Source: Planctomycetota bacterium (GTDB taxonomy: Bacteria; Planctomycetota; SZUA-567; H5-PLA8; CALKMO01). Taken from it: 9,116 bases of DNA. The notes beneath the pieces were generated by a model, which was not told where the DNA came from, ran no database searches, and saw only the letters and a list, made by a program, of their open reading frames with translations. Shown in pieces: positions 6,094-9,116 of the stretch. The first letter of the stretch is position 1. The number at the start of each line of letters is the position of its first letter. The stretch is taken from the NCBI GenBank assembly GCA_026417845.1, contig JAOACM010000103.1, positions 1-9,116 on the forward strand, read 5' to 3'. The translations under genes and the position numbers were made by a program.

Positions 6094-7257
6094 ATGTCGG
6101 CCACAACCGTCGTCGTCATAGGAGCCGGGTTTGCCGGGGCGGCAACAGCGTACCACCTGGCCGGAATGGCCAGGGGACGGTTCAAGGTCGTGGTGGTAGA
6201 ACGGGAGGAACTCCCCGGTAAACATTCCTCCGGGCGCAATGCGGGGTTGATATTGCAGGTCATCCCCGAGGCGGCACTGTACCGTATGGTTGCGGACGGG
6301 GCCGCGTTCGCGCGGTCTTTGCCCGGCAGGACCGACTGGCCCGTACCGACCGGATTCGAGCGGAGCGGCGCGCTGTTGATAGGCGGGAAGGAAGGCGTCG
6401 CGGACCTGGAGCGGAGGGCCGGGTGGGCCAGGGGCGCTGGTATCCCAACAGAGTGGTGGACGCGCGAACAGGTCGCGGAGCGCGTTCCGCCGGTAGCCGA
6501 CTCGCCTTTCGAACGCGCCCTGTTCTGCCCGGATGAAGGCGTGGTGGATATAAGCTCGTTCCTTGACGGATACATCCGCGCGGCCCAGGCATCGGGTGCG
6601 GAGGTTCGCCTCCGATGCGAGGTCGTCGGGATGGAAACCTCGGGTCGCAGGGTCAAGGCCGTGGTAGTTCGCGAGGCTGGCGGGCCGGAGATCGCGGTCC
6701 CCGTGGCGATCGTGGTCAATGCCGCGGGTGCGTGGGCGCCACAAATGGGCGCCATGGCCGGAGCCATGCCGATGCCGCTCAAGCCGACGCGGCGGCATCT
6801 GTTCTCCACCGCCCCGGTTGATTTCGTGAACCCCCGCTGGCCGTTCGTGTGGGACGTTTCGGCCGGCTGGTATATGCGGCCGGAATCCGGCGGACTGCTG
6901 CTTGGTCCGTGCGATCAGGAGGAATATCCCCCGTCCATTCCGGATACCGATCCCAGGATTGAGGAGCTTCTTGCGGAGAAGCTGGCCGCGTCCGCGCCGC
7001 GGCTGCTCGATATGCCCATAATAAGCAGGTGGGCCGGGTTGCGCACTTTGCTCCCAGACGGCCATTTCGTTGTCGGGAGAGATCCCAAGGTCAGGAATTT
7101 CATATGGGTTGCAGGGCTTGGCGGCCACGGGGTCACGGCGAGCTGGGCGGTGGGGAGGTTGGCGGCGAGGATAATAATGCAGGAGGATGCCGGGACGGGA
7201 CATCCCTACCCGGCGGTTGACCCGGCCCGGTTCGCCAGGCGTGGCGTTATGGCGTGA
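6094..7257 (+). CDS. DAO-family FAD-dependent oxidoreductase, D-arginine dehydrogenase-like
   Basis: The 387-residue length is normal for the D-amino-acid oxidase/glycine oxidase fold. An N-terminal Rossmann motif VVVIGAGFAG (6-15) and the acidic residue ending strand two (VVVVERE, E36) bind the FAD adenosine. HSSGRNAG (44-51) corresponds to the HSTGRSA segment near the flavin in D-arginine dehydrogenase (DauA). NAAGAWA (209-215) is the family's second FAD contact. The C-terminal blocks WAGLR (313-317), PDGHFVVG (321-328) and GLGGHGVTAS (341-350) also parallel DauA. The expected reaction is oxidative deamination of an amino or imino acid, passing electrons to a respiratory or other acceptor. 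Substrate cannot be read from sequence, and no partner subunit or amino-acid transporter gene adjoins it. It seems to be its own unit, with a promoter candidate at 5879. Nine of 16 Ile codons are ATA. It could instead act on sarcosine, proline or glycine. Confidence 0.9.
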   Translation: MSATTVVVIGAGFAGAATAYHLAGMARGRFKVVVVEREELPGKHSSGRNAGLILQVIPEAALYRMVADGAAFARSLPGRTDWPVPTGFERSGALLIGGKEGVADLERRAGWARGAGIPTEWWTREQVAERVPPVADSPFERALFCPDEGVVDISSFLDGYIRAAQASGAEVRLRCEVVGMETSGRRVKAVVVREAGGPEIAVPVAIVVNAAGAWAPQMGAMAGAMPMPLKPTRRHLFSTAPVDFVNPRWPFVWDVSAGWYMRPESGGLLLGPCDQEEYPPSIPDTDPRIEELLAEKLAASAPRLLDMPIISRWAGLRTLLPDGHFVVGRDPKVRNFIWVAGLGGHGVTASWAVGRLAARIIMQEDAGTGHPYPAVDPARFARRGVMA

Positions 7258-7287
7258 CGGGGGCGAAAGGCCCGCGGGTAACGCTGT

Positions 7288-7315
7288 TTGCGACGCGCGT
7301 TTGAAGGAATAGAAT
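7288..7315 (+). promoter_or_regulatory. Candidate promoter for the first lipoprotein gene
   Basis: TTGCGA (7288-7293), 16 bases, then TAGAAT (7310-7315): four and five matches to consensus. It lies 31 bases after the oxidoreductase stop. It would give a leader of about 160 bases to the ATG at 7484. The octamer AATAGAAT recurs in the promoter candidate near 8880. Confidence 0.45.
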
Positions 7316-7467
7316 GGCTTTCGTATTTTCCGGCACGGTTCGGCCGGGGGCGATTGGGAGGGCCGGAAGCCGGATGCCCGAAAGTCGCAGCCGACGCCGC
7401 CGGCGCGGAGCCTTGCCTGCGGGCCGTTGCGTCGTGGGCGCGAAGGCTTGGGAGTATGGTTGGGTGT

Positions 7468-7478
7468 GGAGGAGAGGG
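7468..7478 (+). promoter_or_regulatory. Ribosome binding site proposed for the lipoprotein gene
   Basis: The purine run GGAGGAGAGGG ends five bases before the ATG at 7484. No other in-frame start (ATG 7427, ATG 7544, GTG 7574, TTG 7583, TTG 7643) has a comparable site, although the later ones would give a more normal signal peptide. Confidence 0.45.
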
Positions 7479-7483
7479 CGAAG

Positions 7484-8503
7484 ATGAGGATCGGCGTCTT
7501 TGACGGAAGATCGCATGCCGGCGCGGCCGGCCGCTCCCGCAACATGTCCAGGCAGGGTTGTTTTCGGATCGCCGTGCCATGCTTGGGGGCTGCTTCGGAC
7601 CGGGGCGGTCGCGGTAACGGGACGGGCGCGTCGCGCGGCCGGTTGGTCGGAGTCATACTTTTGATCGCTATGACATGCGGATGCGGAAGAACTCCGCGGA
7701 CGAACGACTACGCGGACCTCGAGCCGGAGCTGCGCATCCCCGCTATGTTCAGGGTCGAGGCGGAGGAAGTCGAGGAGATGCTGGCGGATCTCCGCCTGAG
7801 GCTGACGGAGCCGCGGTCGCGTAAGGAGCCCTCGGCGGTGCTGGTTGGCGCCACTAAGGCGCGCGAAACGTGGCGCCGCGTGGCGGCGCATTTTGCGGCC
7901 GGTGTAAACGTGCCGGAGAAGGCAGACTCTCCGGGAGCGGGCGCGGCGGCGGCCGGAGCGGCGGCGAATAAAGCCCCGGGAGGCGGAGTCGGCGGCGCCG
8001 ATCCGGAGGCGCACGGTAAATGGACCGCCGCGGCGAACGGCGTGAGCGTCGCGCTGGAGGACGCCAGGCGACATATCGGCGAAGGGAACTTCGAGGCAGC
8101 GGACTATTCTCTCTGGCAGGCCGGCCGCTGCATGGACGTTTTGTGGGAACGGGCCGGTTTCGGAGACGTGCCGGTGGCGTGCATAAGACTGCGCTCGCTG
8201 ATCGCCGCCGTACGTTGGTGGCCGTTTGAGCGACGGGACAAAGTGGCCCCCGAGATGAGGCGCCGTATCCTGGCCGCCCTGCGCCGCGTGATGGAATCCG
8301 CGATGGGAGGAATAGGCGACAAAGAGGAAGCAGCCTCGCGCATGGCGATCCTTGCGCGCCTCAGGACCGCCTCCGACTCCTTCCTTGATGCGCTCGCGGT
8401 GGACAGCAGAGTGGATACGCTGCTGGATCGTTCCAAGGTGGTCTTCGGGGCGCTCTCCGACTTGGAGAGGCACGTCGCCGAAAGAAGGGCGGCAGGGCGA
8501 TAG
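7484..8503 (+). CDS. Putative lipoprotein of unknown function
   Basis: I do not recognise this protein. From the ATG at 7484 it has 339 residues. A hydrophobic stretch LVGVILLIAM (54-63), preceded by R51 and R53, leads to TCGC (64-67), a loose lipobox with C67 (or C65) as the likely lipidated residue. The start remains doubtful, because 53 Gly/Arg-rich residues before the hydrophobic stretch is unusually long. The mature part has a helical acidic segment (about 89-107), a Lys/Arg-rich segment (113-133), an Ala/Gly-rich low-complexity linker (about 150-172) and a helix-rich C-terminal domain (about 178-335) with GNFEAADYSLWQAGRCMDVLW (201-221) and paired tryptophans (245-246). That pattern suggests an all-helical periplasmic domain tethered to a membrane. 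A perfect GC-rich stem without a T-run follows at 8517-8540. A second lipoprotein gene starts 487 bases downstream. Confidence 0.7.
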   Translation: MRIGVFDGRSHAGAAGRSRNMSRQGCFRIAVPCLGAASDRGGRGNGTGASRGRLVGVILLIAMTCGCGRTPRTNDYADLEPELRIPAMFRVEAEEVEEMLADLRLRLTEPRSRKEPSAVLVGATKARETWRRVAAHFAAGVNVPEKADSPGAGAAAAGAAANKAPGGGVGGADPEAHGKWTAAANGVSVALEDARRHIGEGNFEAADYSLWQAGRCMDVLWERAGFGDVPVACIRLRSLIAAVRWWPFERRDKVAPEMRRRILAALRRVMESAMGGIGDKEEAASRMAILARLRTASDSFLDALAVDSRVDTLLDRSKVVFGALSDLERHVAERRAAGR

Positions 8504-8516
8504 ATCTCCGCAGGCC

Positions 8517-8540
8517 CGCCGCCGGGTCCGGCCGGCGGCG
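8517..8540. terminator. GC-rich hairpin after the lipoprotein gene, no T-run
   Basis: CGCCGCCGG (8517-8525) is the exact reverse complement of CCGGCGGCG (8532-8540), with a six-base loop, 13 bases after the stop. Without a following T-run it is at best a weak or factor-assisted terminator, or a 3'-end protecting stem. Confidence 0.35.
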
Positions 8541-8854
8541 TCCGGCGGAAGGAACGGAGGGGAGGGTATCCGCGGGCCGGGGCGGGGATCGGCGGCAGAA
8601 CCGTGCCGTCGCGGACCGGCTGGACAACCGGCAGTTTTGCCGCAGTCGGGAGCGGAGGTTCCCTCAAGGTGGGGAGTTTCGATCGCGCGCCCGGTATGTG
8701 GGGACGGGGGCGCGAGTCCCGCCTTGGCGCTTCCGGAACGTGTGCGCTTCGGAACAGGCGGTTCCCGCGCCCGCAGTCCGTTTCCGGCGCTCCCGTTTGC
8801 CGAGCCCGGCAGGTTGCGTCGCGCGCCAGGGACACGTTCGGTCCCGCTTGACAC

Positions 8855-8883
8855 TTGCCGCGCTCGATGGGAGACAATAGAAT
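8855..8883 (+). promoter_or_regulatory. Candidate promoter for the second lipoprotein gene
   Basis: TTGCCG (8855-8860), 17 bases, then TAGAAT (8878-8883). A perfect -35 TTGACA also occurs at 8848-8853, spaced 19 bases from GACAAT (8873-8878), so two overlapping readings are possible. Either gives a leader of about 100 bases. Confidence 0.5.
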
Positions 8884-8890
8884 CCAGTCA

Positions 8891-8903
8891 TGTCAGGCTG
8901 ACA
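8891..8903. repeat. Inverted repeat just after the predicted transcription start
   Basis: TGTCA (8891-8895) and TGACA (8899-8903) flank GGC. The position, immediately downstream of the promoter candidate, would suit an operator half-site pair or a small 5' hairpin. A second stem, CGGCG (8950-8954) with CGCCG (8960-8964), lies before the ribosome site. Function is unproven. Confidence 0.3.
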
Positions 8904-8990
8904 GTGATTGTGCGGGCGCACGGGTGCAGCTTCGGGCGGAGCGCTCCGGCGGCGTTTCACGCCGGGCGGCCATAGCGAGGAGTGTCCGGC

Positions 8991-9116
8991 ATGAGATCCC
9001 TATGGTACGCAGGTTTGACCGCGGTCATGGCGCTGGCCCTGGCCGCCGGGTGCCGCACCTCCAGGACGGACGTCGGCGGGACTCCTGCGCCGGGCGACGC
9101 GGGGACCGTCGCGAAG
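8991..9116 (+). CDS. N-terminus of a second lipoprotein, 3'-truncated
   Basis: Only 42 residues are visible. The start MRSLWYAGLTAV has one Arg, then a hydrophobic run ALALAAG up to Cys21, giving an AAGC lipobox with signal peptidase II cleavage before C21. The following residues (RTSRTDVGGTPAPGDAG) are a polar, Gly/Pro-rich tether typical of lipoprotein linkers. GAGGAG (8977-8982), eight bases before the ATG, supports the start. Arg at +2 of the mature protein does not indicate inner-membrane retention by the E. coli Asp rule, but that rule may not apply here. The functional domain lies outside the window, so no role can be given. Confidence 0.85.
   Translation, partial: MRSLWYAGLTAVMALALAAGCRTSRTDVGGTPAPGDAGTVAK

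Larger units (their letters stand above)
8504..8990. other. 487-base gap before the second lipoprotein
   Basis: I see no gene. Frames on both strands translate to Gly/Arg/Pro-rich text without ribosome sites or recognisable motifs. The stretch has a GC hairpin at 8517-8540, a promoter candidate at 8855-8883 and a roughly 100-base leader with two small inverted repeats and a palindrome (8938-8947). Confidence 0.55.

Noticed and set aside
5692..7656. Minus-strand ORF of 654 codons opposite the oxidoreductase
   Set aside because: It lies antisense to a gene with clear family motifs, and its translation is rich in Arg, Pro, His and Ala without domains. Long antisense frames are expected in GC-rich genes.
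8697..8740. GC-rich segment faintly resembling a tRNA T-arm
   Set aside because: No GTTCGA-type loop, acceptor stem or anticodon arm can be built around it.
7247..8854. Minus-strand ORF of 535 codons opposite the lipoprotein gene
   Set aside because: The translation is Arg/Pro/Ser-rich with no motif or ribosome site. The plus strand has a good ribosome site and a signal-like segment.

Overview
The window is a high-GC stretch of bacterial chromosome with all convincing genes on the plus strand. It carries seven well-supported coding sequences, of which the first (5' end) and the last (3' end) run off the window. The gene mix points to an uncultured, Gram-negative-type bacterium of the Planctomycetota/PVC or a neighbouring candidate phylum: a DUF6785/DUF6784-type polytopic membrane protein, an exported YdjY-domain protein, a DUF4185-like beta-propeller and Cys-anchored lipoproteins with little resemblance to model organisms. 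This placement is an inference from family distribution. No rRNA, tRNA or phylogenetic marker gene is present to confirm it. I saw no mobile element, CRISPR array, tRNA or rRNA.

Layout. Positions 2-1258 hold the C-terminal part of a membrane protein of the DUF6785/DUF6784 type. A 405-base gap follows, with a strong bulged hairpin at 1421-1453. Positions 1664-3685 hold a tight pair: an exported YdjY-domain protein, then 24 bases later an unrecognised membrane protein of about six spans. Eighty bases after that (with a possible 25-codon ORF between) comes a DUF4185-like propeller protein (3766-4800). A 532-base gap, nearly featureless apart from a promoter candidate, leads to a cold-shock protein gene (5333-5551) closed by a textbook intrinsic terminator. 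After a further gap with a nested inverted repeat comes a DAO-family FAD oxidoreductase resembling D-arginine dehydrogenase (6094-7257). A putative lipoprotein of unknown function follows (7484-8503), then a long leader and the start of a second lipoprotein (8991 onward).

How the genes relate. The YdjY gene and the membrane-protein gene look co-transcribed and may form one envelope module, with the DUF4185-like gene possibly on the same message. The cold-shock gene, the oxidoreductase and the two lipoproteins each look like separate units. Each has an upstream promoter candidate of a similar form (TTGC plus two bases, 16-17 bases, then TAAAAT, TATACT or TAGAAT). I see no pathway linking all the genes.

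A compositional oddity is the heavy use of the isoleucine codon ATA (33 of 64 Ile codons across the four genes counted other than the DUF4185-like gene), despite high GC. In the DUF4185-like gene ATA falls to 3 of 19. I did not find clear evidence of a new defence, mobile or RNA-guided system. The best leads are the YdjY/membrane-protein module, the intergenic hairpins and the codon usage.
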